Source: Lepidostoma basale (lineage: Eukaryota > Arthropoda > Insecta > Trichoptera > Lepidostomatidae). Taken from it: a stretch of 64,000 nt of DNA. The DNA lies in contig JAHDVF020001567.1 in the NCBI GenBank assembly GCA_022606425.2, positions 62,001 to 126,000 on the forward strand. Direction: 5' to 3'. Of this stretch, positions 1 through 10,800 are shown piece after piece (position 1 is the first letter of the stretch; the number at the start of each line of letters is the position of its first letter). Made by a program: the position numbers and the translations under genes. The notes below the pieces were generated by a model. It was given only the letters and a program-made list of their open reading frames with translations, was not told where the DNA came from and did not search any database.

Positions 1-20
1 TTCACATAATTTTTTTTTAG

Positions 21-203
21 GAAATGGGTGAATTGCAAAGACAATTGGATCACGACTCCAAACTCCAACAGTTTTTATCGGTAAAGGGTTCTAAGAGGGT
101 GATGGCCGAGTTGGAAGCCAAGGAAGCTGCTAAGAAAAGAGCTCAGAGAGATAAAGACATTGCAACACAGGAAAGGCATAAGGATATATTTAAACAAATC
201 CAG
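21..203 (+). CDS. CCDC63/ODAD1: CCDC63/ODAD1-like, first visible exon
   Basis: A T-rich acceptor ending TTTTAG at 20 precedes 61 in-frame codons, and the donor CAG|GTAAAT follows 203. The segment carries KLQQFLSVKGSKRVMAELEA, characteristic of the family, and an Arg/Lys-rich coiled coil. The Met at 24 is internal, not the start, because the frame is open across the acceptor. Reading on past 203 enters intron sequence. Confidence 0.85.
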
Positions 204-3200
204 GTAAATAAAATTATTGGCATTTATTCATCTTATCATATGGGATCGAATTCACGGCAGACACAATTACTCAACTCTGATAATTGCCGCGTCAAGGACA
301 GCACATACTATTTTATTTGCCATGTTGCAGAACCAACCTGCCAATGGTTATGCCCGTGGGTAGAGCAATCTCTTTGCTTAATCGGGTCACCTCGGAGGTC
401 AACATATTTTATGATGGTGGGGGTTGCCTCAATTCTTTCTAGTTTTTCCTCTTACTCTTTACGCTTTTTTAAAAAATGTTTCTCTAATAAATTATTATCA
501 TATTATTACCAATGAATTGGAATATTTGTAATTAATACGAATGAAAACATCAGTTTTCTAGAAGTTTTATTATATTTTATGGGAATGACATTTTTGCTCT
601 TCTAAGGCATTATCAAATGTGACGAATTTCAGCTCGTTGTTGTTTATATACACTAGTAATTGGAGCAGAAAATGGTAATTAACGAAAATTTATGTGACTA
701 TACATTTTTAACAAATGATTATTTGGGTAGGTCCAGAAATACCAGAACTGGAAAGTGTTTCTTGGAACTTTTTTGACAATGATTTCATGGTTAGGGAATA
801 CTTACTGATATTATATAAATCAAAAATAAGTTATTTGAGGTAGGACGAAAAAAGAATTTCTTAAAAAACATATTTTTAATTTAATTTTATAAATTCCGTA
901 ATACGGAATCTTTTTACAAATTACGGAATATTTGTGAATTTTATTTAAATAAAAAAAAACAAATGAATGCTTTATTAATTATTTATTTATGGATTATTTA
1001 CCAAGTACATGGTTTAAATAACTTGCAACTGGGGTAACCTGATCTAGGAAGGGTTTTTCTTTGTGAAATCAAGCATATTATTATGTCGTGAAATTTCTGA
1101 TTTGTACTTTTTCTCCTGTTTCTCGTAAGCGTGTGGTTTTTACAAGGTAAATAATTAGTAAAGGTAACAACTGTGCTTTTTACATTCAGATATAATTCCA
1201 GGACTTCACCGGAGAAACAGATCTCGAAAGACTAATCAACCAATTCACAAAGCAAGACGAAGAAAACTACGCACTTTTCAATTACGTAAACGAAGTAAAC
1301 CAGGAATTGGAAGCGCTAGCGAGTAATGTGGCAGATTTGAAAGTCAGTATTGGTAAGAATGCATAAAAATATATGATTTATTTTTAAGTTGTTTTGAATC
1401 CTTAACGCATTGTCTTCGATATCTCTGTGTATTATGTCCTTCGCGAACCAATCATTGGCCAACTTAACAAATTCATGTTTTACCTTAGTTAACCCTATCA
1501 AACCATCCTAGCTAAGTCGTAAAACTTTACAATTAAACTTGAAAATTCTCGTATACTTGAAGGCTGGACATTATAATACAAATTATAATCTTGGAGGCTA
1601 TCCATCTTTATGTTCCGGATGGTTATCTTCGACAGCGTCGGCAGAGACTGTTTTATCTCCCAACATGCAGAACCAACCTGCCTCTGGTGATGCCGGTGGG
1701 GAGAGCAATAAAACTGCTGAACATGATCGCTTCGGAGATCGATGTCTTTCATATTCGTGAAAGTACATTCAGAAGACAAATACTCTTGACTTTGGAGAGT
1801 ATCTTCTATTCCTAATGTCGAACCATCTCTCATGCGTTCCTGGTATTATATAATTATTATGTTTTACCTGTTCTCAATAGATGCCTTAAACTATTATATA
1901 AAAAATGTTTGCAATGTCTTTTGAGAAAATAAACTGATTTGAATTTGAAAAAAAAAAAAAAGATGCTTAGTATAAAAAAATCTAAAGTAAAATTTTGCTT
2001 CCAATTGATGTTAAATATGGTAAGGCCAATAACTGTGCTAAGGTGCAAAATGATTGAATAAGAGAGTGTAGTTCAAACTTCCTCTAAAAGAACCCAAAAA
2101 ATCATACATATCAGAAGGAACCCAAATAAGTCGACGTCAGTGAGGCAGTACTTTTAGAATTTGTAATATATTTTTTATGAACACTGAAAATGTGTAAATC
2201 TGAGACGATTAGATTCACTTTGTATAATTTAATAGATTATACAGTCAAATTTTTACAATTTCCTGTCAAAACTGATTCAAACTTAAACATAATTATTAAT
2301 TGTATCTCAATAGAGACGAAAATGTAAATTATTTAGAAACATGGTGGTCGAGGCGTTTACAGACCTGTCATAACATCCCCATTCCGCACTTCTTACGAAC
2401 ACCACGTCTGACAATTATTTTTGAAAGTTGTATATATGCTACCTTGTTGAGAAACATTCCACATATTTTAGTTCAATCTACACTAGCGCCATCTATTGAG
2501 ATTAGATGTAAGCATTAAGCAAAAAACTTTATTAATCTAAGTATGTTTAATCTTGATAAGTGAAAGGCTATTAACCCAATTATCACACATTACTAGACAA
2601 CGCTTGGAGAAAACTCTCCTATTTTTATATGCTTTTAACTTTGACCAGTTTTTATATAACATTTTTTTTTAAAGTAAACAAAAACAAATCTCAATCGTCT
2701 CTATTGAGATACAATTAATTCTTAATGATTAACCCGTAATGGGAAAAAATTCAGTATTTGTCTGCAAGTATTTGTATACATTTAAAAAAAAGTTAAACAT
2801 AATAGTTATACAGAGCAGTGCAGAACCTACAGGTCTACATTGTTTACAGGTGATTCCACTGAATGGTTATATCCCTCAATATTTTCATCTTTGTTTCTCT
2901 GATCGTTTTTACAGGTTATTTCAAATAAGTGTGATTACGATAGGCAGTAAATGAATACACAATTGTTCTTTCGTTTAGAAAACATGAGGATCGAGAAGAA
3001 AGAAAGGGAGGCGGTGGAACAAGAGACCCTCGATACTCTGAGGGCACAGTTGAAGAGACGGCAGGACTCGACAATGGCAGCGAGGGAAAGCGCCACAGGA
3101 GCACAGAATAGACTGGACAAGTCTATGTCGGATATTGAAAATTTATTCAAGTATGTATTAGTTTACAGAGATGTGCGAAAAACAATGTACCTACGATAGA

Positions 3201-6119
3201 ATACCTAATGATGAAGTAAGAAAGGAATGCAAGGCGGATGAATGTGTCCTAAGTAAAAATAAAAAAGAGTCACTAAGATGGTGTGGACATATGGAACGAA
3301 TGTACGACCGTTCTTCGTCCTGATGGAACGCATGGATGGAGAAATAATGGTTAAGAAAGTATACGTTAATGGTGTAAATGGAGTACGGAGTCGGAAAGAC
3401 TGAGGAAAACATGGCATGACCAAATTAATCAAATATTAAAGGTTGGTCATGTCAGAAGCCGGAAGAATCGACGTGCGTGTATGACACGCTGTATGAATGT
3501 GGAGGAATCTAGAGAGGTATGTCAGGATAGAGTAGTGTGGCGGTCCATTCTCTCTGCCTACCCCTGCGGGGAAACGGCGTGATGGTTTGTTGTTGTTGTT
3601 GAATTATATAATCAAATATGTCCTTAATGAATCATCTTTGAATTTTATATATCATATGAAATTCAAAAATACTAGTTGCAACCAGTGAAATATTCACAGA
3701 AATAAAGCTTTTTCTACTCTTTAAACTTGGTTCACTGCAATCGTAATAAGTTTTATCTTTAAATGTAAATGTTTTTATTTTACACACGTTAAAAATTTCA
3801 GAATAAACACATATTATTTTCTAAATAACTGTCATACAACATAAATCAGATCAAAATTTTAAATAATCCAGAACGTTTTCGGGTATGCGTATTGAGTGCA
3901 TTTCGAATTACCTTCGGAGAGAATCGAAGTATTCCTCTATCGCTCTCTTGTATTCAAAATATTATCGTACTCTTTTTGACGATATGGTTTTCGCCTATTT
4001 ATTTTATGATTTGGAATGTAGAGTTCCAAAACTTTATAAAATATTTTAAGGTAGGAAGATTTTGTATGTACAACCTTTCATATCTTTATATTCTTTTTGT
4101 TATATGATAGCATTGTGACTTGTTTTAGTTTGAGTGATGAGTTTCAGTCATTGCATAGTTGTTTGTTGGAGGTATTCCATTTCCTTTGTCCCCGCAGGAT
4201 GATGCAGTGTGACGCGGCCCCCATACTCCAGCTACTGGGAGCCAGCACGGAGGTGGACATCCACAACGTCATGCTGTATCTCAAGACTATCGAGAGGAAA
4301 ACTTTGGACATTGTCAACTGCGCGTATTACACGGTAAACTAACCGCTAACTTTAGCCGACATGTCCAGGATAACTATTTGAAATTATATGCATTGCAATT
4401 TCGAACGTTGTGTCAACGTCAAAGTGAAGTTTATTGTACACTTAGGAAATTGAAAAAAAAAAAGATTGTTTATTATCCACAAAGGTATTAAAAAACACGA
4501 CATATTTCGGAGGATACCTCTATCTATAGGTGATATTATAAAAAAAAAACTAAACAAAGAAAGACAACTATAAAAAACGCATTTCAAATTCGATACATTA
4601 ATTTAAATTTAAAAATTAACCTGTGAACCTAATGAATGTGTACGATTGTATACATTTTGAACTAGAGATTATCAGCTTATTAGTTAGACATATTGAATGA
4701 AAAATATTTTTTTGGTTTGTTCTAAAATTCAAATCATACCTTATACCTATTTGTATTAATTTAATCGCCGTTCTACTAACTAACTTACCGTAATGTCATC
4801 TCGAAAGGAAAGAATGGACCGCCACACTGTTTTTTCCTGACTTCTTTTGATTCCTTAACATTCGTACATCATATCATGCAAGCACGACAATTTCTCCAAC
4901 ACCTCACGAAGCCGACATTTAACATTTGATGGATTTGATCGTGTCCCAAATTCCTCTATTTCTTATTCCGTTTACGTTGTTAACATATAATTACAGTAGA
5001 AAGTCGTTTATCCAGACGAGTTGGGATCGGAGATGTTCCTGATAGTCAAACAAGCGTTAATTCTTTTAGCAAAATAACGTGTTTGTCATCGCAAACAAAA
5101 ACCTATCCAAAAAAGCTAGAATGGCAGTGCACAATGGTGTTCTTTTACCGACCCTTATGTATGGAAGCGAAGCATGGAACTGGCAAAGGAAGGATGAAAG
5201 TAGAATAAATGCAGTAGAAATGAGATCTCTTAGACGAATGTGTGGATATTCTGTGTATGATAGAGTGTCGAATGAAAATATAAGAAGTGAATGCGGTGCG
5301 AATGATGGTGTCATGAACAAATAATGAAAGGATCATTAAGATGGTTTGGACATATGGAAAGAATGAATGAAGAAAGAATGGTAAAAAAATTATATGTTAA
5401 TGATGTAAATGGTACCAGAAATAGAGGAAGACCAAGGAAAACGTGGCACGATCAAATAAATCAAATATTGAATGTCGGCCATGTGAGGAGTCAGAGAAAT
5501 CGACGCGCGTGCATGACACGATGTATGAATGTTGAGGAAGAGAGAGAAATATGTCAGGAAAGAAAGGTGTGGCAGTCCATTCTTTCTGCCTACCCCTTCG
5601 GGGAGACGGCGTGATGGTTAGTTAGTTAGTTAGTTAGCAAAATAACGTTTAAATCGATTTTTTTCCTCGGCTCGTTTATTGATTATGTAATTATAAATTT
5701 TACTGCAAAAACAAGTATGTATGTAGTACATGTACACAAAAAAAGCTTACATTACTCTACAGTAATGGAAAAAATCAGAAAATTTTTTGAACAAGATTTC
5801 CTTGTCTTTTTTTGCAGCTAAATAATTTTTTCATCATCTCGGCTTGTCCAGATAATGGACGTTCCAGTTAACTGACTTCCGGATAAACGACTTTCTACTG
5901 CACTTTATTTATCATTCTTTCTTCATTCATTCTTCGTCTTTTATAATACTAAAATTTTAATGTTTGTTTTAGGAGAGGGTGCGGAAGTTGGAAGAGAGTA
6001 GGAATAAAGTAAAAACGGTCACCACCCCCCTGGCTCCTACTAAATCGAAGGCAGCGGGTAAAGAACCTAAGAAGACGCGCTCCAAGACTAACTTTGCAGA
6101 GAAGTCATCAAAAATCTGA
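21..6119 (+). CDS. CCDC63/ODAD1: CCDC63/ODAD1-family outer dynein arm docking protein, last five exons (5' partial)
   Basis: Joined exons 21-203, 1202-1352, 2979-3150, 4198-4333 and 5973-6119 keep one open frame of 262 residues with a TGA stop at 6117. All visible junctions are GT/AG and the phases agree (0, 1, 2, 0). The product is rich in charged heptad-like sequence. Family hallmarks I recognise are KGSKRVMAELEAKEA in the first exon, ENYALFNYVNEVNQELEAL in the second, and CDAAPILQLLG followed by VMLYLKTIERKT in the fourth. The tail is basic, rich in Lys, Ser and Thr. In this family (Chlamydomonas ODA1/DCC2, vertebrate CCDC63 and CCDC114/ODAD1) the protein anchors outer dynein arms to axonemal doublets. 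Human members exceed 500 residues, so about half is missing upstream. CCDC63 and ODAD1 cannot be told apart from this part. It is convergent with the CCDC42-like gene. Confidence 0.85.
320..410 (+). mobile_element. Jockey/CR1-like LINE C-terminal fragment (short)
   Basis: This matches the GCAGAACCAACCTGCC...GAGCAAT block seen in longer copies at 1600, 9115 and 38800. It lies in intron 1 of the CCDC63-like gene. Confidence 0.5.
545..620. repeat. Foldback repeat family E, single arm
   Basis: CATCAGTTTTCTAGAAG ... ATTTTATGGGAATGACAT ... GGCATTATCAAATGTGAC matches arms at 12670, 13080, 34490, 50420 and 57670. In the better copies the reverse strand contains GAAACATGTC after a short hairpin. Confidence 0.45.
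1202..1352 (+). CDS. CCDC63/ODAD1: CCDC63/ODAD1-like exon
   Basis: The acceptor ATTCCAG ends at 1201 and the donor TTG|GTAAGA follows 1352; the exon ends in phase 1. It encodes DFTGETDLERLINQF followed by ENYALFNYVNEVNQEL, the best-conserved block of this family. A competing acceptor at 1189 would place a TAA in frame, which decides the boundary. Confidence 0.88.
1600..1960 (+). mobile_element. Jockey/CR1-like LINE, ORF2 C-terminus and 3' UTR
   Basis: The decayed frame reads like FVPD.YLRQR...FYLP, the C-terminal region of insect non-LTR retrotransposon ORF2. The conserved 3' UTR contains AATGTCGAACCATCTCTCA and CAATAGATGCCTTAAAC, and ends AATAAACTGATTTGA plus an A-rich tail. Confidence 0.65.
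2296..2718. mobile_element. TIR element (MITE), perfect 24-bp inverted ends
   Basis: The left end 2296-2319 and right end 2695-2718 are exact reverse complements (TTAATTGTATCTCAATAGAG and on). Each starts with TTAA, a possible target duplication. It has no coding capacity (423 bp). A second, 5'-truncated copy lies in the opposite orientation at about 14228-14432. The superfamily is unclear; TTAA suggests piggyBac, but the ends lack the usual CCC start. Confidence 0.8.
2979..3150 (+). CDS. CCDC63/ODAD1: CCDC63/ODAD1-like exon
   Basis: The acceptor TCGTTTAG ends at 2978 and the donor CAA|GTATGT follows 3150. It encodes a continuous helical segment from ENMRIEKKEREAVEQ to SMSDIENLFK, with heptad-like spacing. 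An RTE-type retrotransposon remnant begins only about 15-20 bp beyond the donor. Confidence 0.82.
3155..3600 (+). mobile_element. RTE-like LINE 3' end, (TTG)n tail
   Basis: The decayed frames read RMCEK...YDRIPNDEVRKECKADE...SLRWCGHMER, then RGRPRKTWHDQINQ-like sequence, and end in CCTGCGGGGAAACGGCGTGATGG followed by TTGTTGTTG. Internal deletions and a misplaced segment are visible. It begins just after the 3150 splice donor. Confidence 0.75.
4198..4333 (+). CDS. CCDC63/ODAD1: CCDC63/ODAD1-like exon
   Basis: A pyrimidine-rich acceptor (TTTGTCCCCGCAG) ends at 4197 and the donor ACG|GTAAAC follows 4333. It encodes CDAAPILQLLG and VMLYLKTIERKTLDIVN, matching the conserved region of CCDC114/CCDC63 where Cys-Asp, Ile-Leu-x-Leu-Leu-Gly and Leu-Tyr-Leu recur. 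Base composition is clearly more GC-rich than the flanking introns. Confidence 0.86.
4440..4560 (-). repeat. Foldback repeat arm with GAAA-palindrome motif
   Basis: On the minus strand GAGG TAT CCTC forms a hairpin followed by CGAAA, TATG and TC. It matches one arm of the foldback at 46158-46321 (CACGACATGTTTCGGAGG). Confidence 0.5.
4774..4992 (-). mobile_element. RTE-like LINE 3' fragment, degenerate
   Basis: It carries the reverse complement of the tail block (AATGGACCGCCACAC...) and of the RACMTRCMNVEE and HDQINQ coding blocks, with several indels. It lies directly next to the TIR element at 4994. Confidence 0.65.
4994..5900. mobile_element. Pogo/Tigger-like TIR element interrupted by an RTE insertion
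   Basis: The ends CAGTAGAAAGTCGTTTATCC (4994) and its reverse complement GGATAAACGACTTTCTACTG (ending 5900) are inverted over 20 bp. CAGT...TTATCC ends are typical of pogo/Tigger elements. After removing the RTE copy at 5081-5633 about 340 bp remain, so it is non-autonomous. TA is present on the left; the right flank is not TA. Confidence 0.65.
5081..5637 (+). mobile_element. RTE-like LINE 3' end with target-site duplication
   Basis: It encodes, with one break near 5322, LPTLMYGSEAWNWQRKDESR, SLRRMCG, GSLRWFGHMERMNEERMVKK, NRGRPRKTWHDQINQILNVG and RRACMTRCMNVEEEREICQE, then SILSAYPFGETA, a stop and (TTAG)n. This is the C-terminus of RTE-type ORF2. Flanking TTAGCAAAATAACGT at 5066-5080 and 5634-5648 is a target duplication of about 13-15 bp, so this is a bona fide 5'-truncated insertion. 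Confidence 0.88.
5973..6119 (+). CDS. CCDC63/ODAD1: CCDC63/ODAD1-like terminal exon with stop
   Basis: The acceptor TTGTTTTAG ends at 5972. The exon opens ERVRKLEESRNKVKTV, continues as a Lys/Pro/Ser/Thr-rich basic tail, and stops at TGA 6117-6119. A possible polyadenylation signal AATAAA lies at 6285-6290, at the edge of a foldback repeat. Confidence 0.8.
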   Translation, partial: ERVRKLEESRNKVKTVTTPLAPTKSKAAGKEPKKTRSKTNFAEKSSKI

Positions 6120-6298
6120 TCTGTCGAACCTTTTAAGCGTAATCCATTAATATGAAAAGGGTAAATCAGGAGACTGGTAATTTTTAACGTCATAATATAT
6201 CATAAAGTAATTTTTTTAACGTCATAATATATAGTAGATGTTCTTCTATGTTCGCCTTTACTTTGTGTTGTGAATTCATATTTGAATAAATATAACTG

Positions 6299-6450
6299 CA
6301 CTTAGTATTTTTACAACACTTTATTACACTTTTCACAGACATGTTTCGATTATGAAACAAACATTTTTCAATGTTAAAATTTTGTACATTGAAAAATATT
6401 GTTTCATAACCGAAACATGTCTGTGAAAAGAGTTATAAAAATACAAAGTG
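6299..6450. repeat. Foldback repeat with inverted GAAACATGTC motifs
   Basis: The inverted arms are about 6299-6375 and 6387-6450. The right arm reads CCGAAACATGTCTGTGAAAA; the left is its complement. The upstream core is decayed. It lies just 3' of the CCDC63-like stop. Confidence 0.6.
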
Positions 6451-6639
6451 CAAATTATATTAATTCAAATTTGTTAGTTTTATTTATGTAAAGGATTTAA
6501 ATCAATAAGTTTATAGTTAAAAGTATGATAAAATTAGAAGATGTTCATAGAAATAAAGGAACGTTACTTTTTATCTATATATTTTATTAATTTTTGCCAT
6601 CAAACTCTCATGCATAACCAAAATCCAACATATTTAAAC

Positions 6640-6960
6640 CCTATTGCCTCACTCCCACCCTTTTAATCATCTATCCCATCCTGCACCTCAACTGTATTGC
6701 CATGTTGGTCCCCACCCAAGACCACCGCCCCATACCCGAGACCACTCTCGTCCCACTTGGTTCTGTATCCAGGACCAACCGGTGTACCCACCCAAGGCCA
6801 CTTCCTCTCACCGCCCATCGATCTCCACTCAAGACCTTGGCCACTGTCCAAGGTTATCCTCGCCTAACTCCCCGAACTCCACCTAATGTTCCGATCCAAC
6901 CCACCACATCGTCCAAGGAATCCTCTCACCATCCAACAATATCCTACCTAAACATCTAAG
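6640..6960. other. C-rich, non-coding intergenic segment
   Basis: It is a strikingly C-rich plus strand (CCCACCC, CCAAGACC and CACTC recur) in an otherwise AT-rich region. Short open frames exist on both strands but have no recognisable domain. It is possibly a decayed GC-rich part of a jockey-like element. Confidence 0.3.
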
Positions 6961-7647
6961 AAAGAAATTTTCAACATGTGGGAGAACAATAACCTCCGGG
7001 CTGGTTCTCCAGAAAAGACAATATCCAAGACCATATTTAATTATGTATCTTGTGATATATGTTCTAGATTTGGATACAGATATTTTAATTAAATGAACGG
7101 CCATAGACCATAATATCAAAACCAAAGAAATTATTAAAAATGTAAATTATGGGGAAGGAACATATAATTTAAACAGGAACTATTTTTGATAAATGTAAAA
7201 AATGCATATTTAATTGTATTAATGTTATTATCCAATTAGTAAAATTAAATTATTAATTAATTTTTCGTGTCACGAAGATTTTTAGATAATTTGAAAATTT
7301 GCGTAAATCTAAAAAATCTCGTTTATAATGTTTAAAACGCATTCACTTATTAAAAAAAAAAAAACATAAATTAAAAACATTTTTATTTAATGCAACATTA
7401 TAGACTTTATTTGTCGGATTTTTGATTAAGCTCGTCAATCAAAGAACGCAGTTTTTTTATTTAAATGTTAAATATTGTAAATTTGAGTTCACTTTCAACA
7501 CACGAATAATACATTTGAGTAGTATCTGGAACTGAATCTTTGAACTTTATATTAGGAAGCAATCGTTCTACTCTATAAGCTATGATTCCGATACATCATC
7601 AATTTTAAGATAATATAGTGAAAAAAAGTAATTACATATATAAAGCA

Positions 7648-7802
7648 CTATTCTTTTTTAGGTGTGTGAATAACATTTGACGCCACGTTTTTATCCATTT
7701 TCTTCTGTGAGTTAATCATGATATTCCTGAGTTCCTCAATTCCCTTGAAGACGTATATGAGTTGGGTATCGTAATCATCATATTGTGCTGTAGGCTCCAT
7801 TC
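7648..7802 (-). CDS. CCDC42/CFAP73: CCDC42/CFAP73-like exon 7 with stop
   Basis: The acceptor TTCTTTTAG leads into MEPTAQYDDYDTQLIYVFKG, then IEELRNIMINSQKKM, ending TPKKE and TAG at 7650-7648. The QL..I..FI pattern matches the family C-terminus. Candidate AATAAA signals on this strand lie at 7461-7456 and 7412-7407. Confidence 0.82.
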
Positions 7803-10800
7803 CTAAAAGAAAATAAAAAAGATTGAACTAATACACGTCTTCTAAGACTCAATTCACCTGCAGATATCTCCCAAACGCCATCACGCTGCACGAATTTTTC
7901 CTATAAAAATTTTAAGTAAGAAAAGTAATTTAATAGTATACAGACACAAGCAAGGTAAAATTAGTAAGACATTTTAACAGATAAAATAGTAAAAGCATTA
8001 AGAAGGTAGAATAGTAAGACATTAGGCAGGTAAAATAGTAAGACATTAAGAAGGTAAAATAGTAAGACGTTAAGATGGTAAAATAGTGCGACATTAAGAA
8101 GGTAAAATAGTAAGACGTTAAGATGGTAAAATAGTAAGACATTAAGCAGATAAAATAGTACGACATTAAGAAGGTAAAATAGTAAGACATTAAGAAGGTA
8201 AAATAGTAAGACGTTAAGATGGTAAAATAGTGCGACATTAAGAAGGTAAAATAGTAAGACGTTAAGATGGTAAAATAGTAAGACATTAAGCAGATAAAAT
8301 AGTACGACATTAAGAAGGTAAAATAGTAAGAAAATAGTGCATTAAGAAGGTAAAATAGTAAGACGTTAAGATGGTAAAATAGTAAGACATTAAGCAGATA
8401 AAATAGTACGACATTAAGAAGGTAAAATAGTAAGACATTAAGAAGGTAAAATAGTAAGACGTTAAGATGGTAAAATAGTGCGACATTAAGAAGGTAAAAT
8501 AGTAAGACGTTAAGATGGTAAAATAGTAAGACATTAAGCAGATAAAATAGTACGACATTAAGAAGGTAAAATAGTAAGACATTAAGAAGGTAAAATAGTA
8601 AGACGTTAAGATGGTAAAATAGTGCGACATTAAGAAGGTAAAATAGTAAGACGTTAAGATGGTAAAATAGTGCGACATTAAGAAGGTAAAATAGTTAGAC
8701 GTTAAGATGGTAAAATAGTAAGACATTAAGCAGATAAAATAGTAAAACATTAAGAAAGTAAAATAGTAAGAGTATGGAGTGGGCGCAAAATTGATACGCG
8801 CGGTCGCATCCCTCTATGAGGGAAGCACCGCTTGTGTCAGGGTTAACGGGGCAGTCACATCTTGGTTTGACATCACCAATTTATTATAGTTATGAGAGGT
8901 TCAACTGCATGTGGAATTATAGTGCGTACCTTTTTGCTTGCAAATAGTGCAATAGAAGTCCCAGAGGCTGTCTCTGACCCTGGCGAGCTCGATCTGCTTC
9001 TCCGCCGTGGTCTCTATCACTCTCTTCAGCATCCGCTCCCACTGTCTGCTCTCACTGCAGGCGTTGTCGTAACGGAACTAAAAATTAATTAATTGATTGA
9101 AATTATCTATTCCACGCGGCTCTATCCCACAGCATTTCTTTTGGGAATGCTCGGAACCAATTCTCTACAGCTTCGAAGAGATGGACATCTAATAACCCAT
9201 TTCATTAGATAATTCAGGGGATACTTCGAGAACTCGGCCGTACTGGAGGATCTTGGTCTTTTTGTCCCCGATAGATATCTCCAACAGCGATGCACAGATT
9301 GTTTTACCTATCGGCCGTCTAACCAATCTGCCTCTGGTGACACCGGTTGGAAGAGCAATTAGTTTGCTGAACGCGGTCTCCTCGGAGATCGACGTCTTTT
9401 ATATAACTGAAGGTACGTTCAGGGGACAAATACTTTTGACTTTAGAAAGTATCTTGTCTTCCTAATGTCAAACCATCACTAATGCGTTCCTGGTATTTTG
9501 TTGTATGTATATAATATTTGACATGTGCTCAATAGATGCCTTAAACATTTATGCTGTTTGTATTTTCTTTTGAGTAAATAAACTGATTTGATTATTGAAC
9601 TCAAAACAACACTTCACGAACAGAGTACCATTCCAGATTTTCAACACAGTTTCCGTGCCCAACACTCCACACAACATCAGCTACTTCGTATAGTTGAACT
9701 TATTACCACAAACTTTAACACGCGCAAATTCACCACTTTCTTTTCCCTAGATGTCAGTAAAGCATTCGACCGCGTCTGGCACACCGGCCTGTTATACAAA
9801 ATGGGAAAAGCAAACATCCCACTGCCTATGATTCAACTCATAGCCAGCTTTCTGTCCGATCGCCTTTTCAGCGTCAAAATCTACAAGGCCAAATCCCTTG
9901 TACGCCCTATCAGAGCAGGAGTTCCCCAAGGTTCAGTAATGGCTCCTACTCTGTTCAACATCTACTGCAGTGATATCCCTCTTCCCGGAGATCAGAACAC
10001 CCACATTGCCCAATTTGCTGACGATAATCATCTCCAGTGCTAAAAGGCCGCTTCTCGCGACCCGCAGGGTGCAAAAACCCGATGTGCTAGAGGTGTGGTG
10101 CAGAAACTGGCGCATTACCATCGACCCGAGTAAAAGCGCAGCGACCCTTTTCAGTAAAAGACACATTCCTCCAAACATTCCCAACATAAAAATGTTCGGC
10201 CAAGACGTTCCTTGGACCAAAACAATCAAATACCTTGGGGTTACCTTGGATTCTAAGCTGACATGGAGGCCACACATTACAAATAAAGTCAAAGCCGCGT
10301 CAAAAGCAATCTCAGCCCTCTACCCAATGTTAGCTAGAAACAGTAAACTAAGCATCGACAATAAACTCCTGATATACAAAAAGGTTATAAGGCCGATCTT
10401 CACTTATGCAGCCCCAATCTGGGGCTATGCAGCCTCGAGTCACATACAAAAACTCCAAATCCTGCAAAATAAGGCTATCCGTTTATCGCTTAGTGCGCCT
10501 TCATTGACCAGGAATACATAACTGCACCTAGAATCGGGAATCCCGATGATAGATGAATTCATTCTGAAACTTGCCGAACGTTTTTACAAAGGACTCCCTT
10601 CACATTCCAACTCCACAATAAAAGACCTCTCAAATTACGACCCAAACACTTCTAGCCGCCACAAGCGCCCAAAAACGATTCTCCTTCAGAGGAACACTCC
10701 GGGCCACACAAATCATCCCCCCGAATAAACTAACAACCCACCAAATCACCTTCCAACAATGTTCCCATCAGACGTAAGAGGAATAGCCACATGAGCTGAA

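Noticed and set aside
24..515. A 163-codon frame taken as a complete gene
   Set aside because: Only 21-203 is exon. A good donor follows at 204, and the rest is intron containing a LINE scrap.
6644..6959. Pro/His/Thr-rich frames on the plus strand
   Set aside because: They follow from C-rich composition; no start context, splice sites, domain or homology was seen.
7930..8750. Open frames of 126 and 146 codons on the minus strand with MSYYFTFL repeats
   Set aside because: They are a by-product of a 24-bp minisatellite in an intron; the period is a multiple of three, so any stop-free unit stays open.
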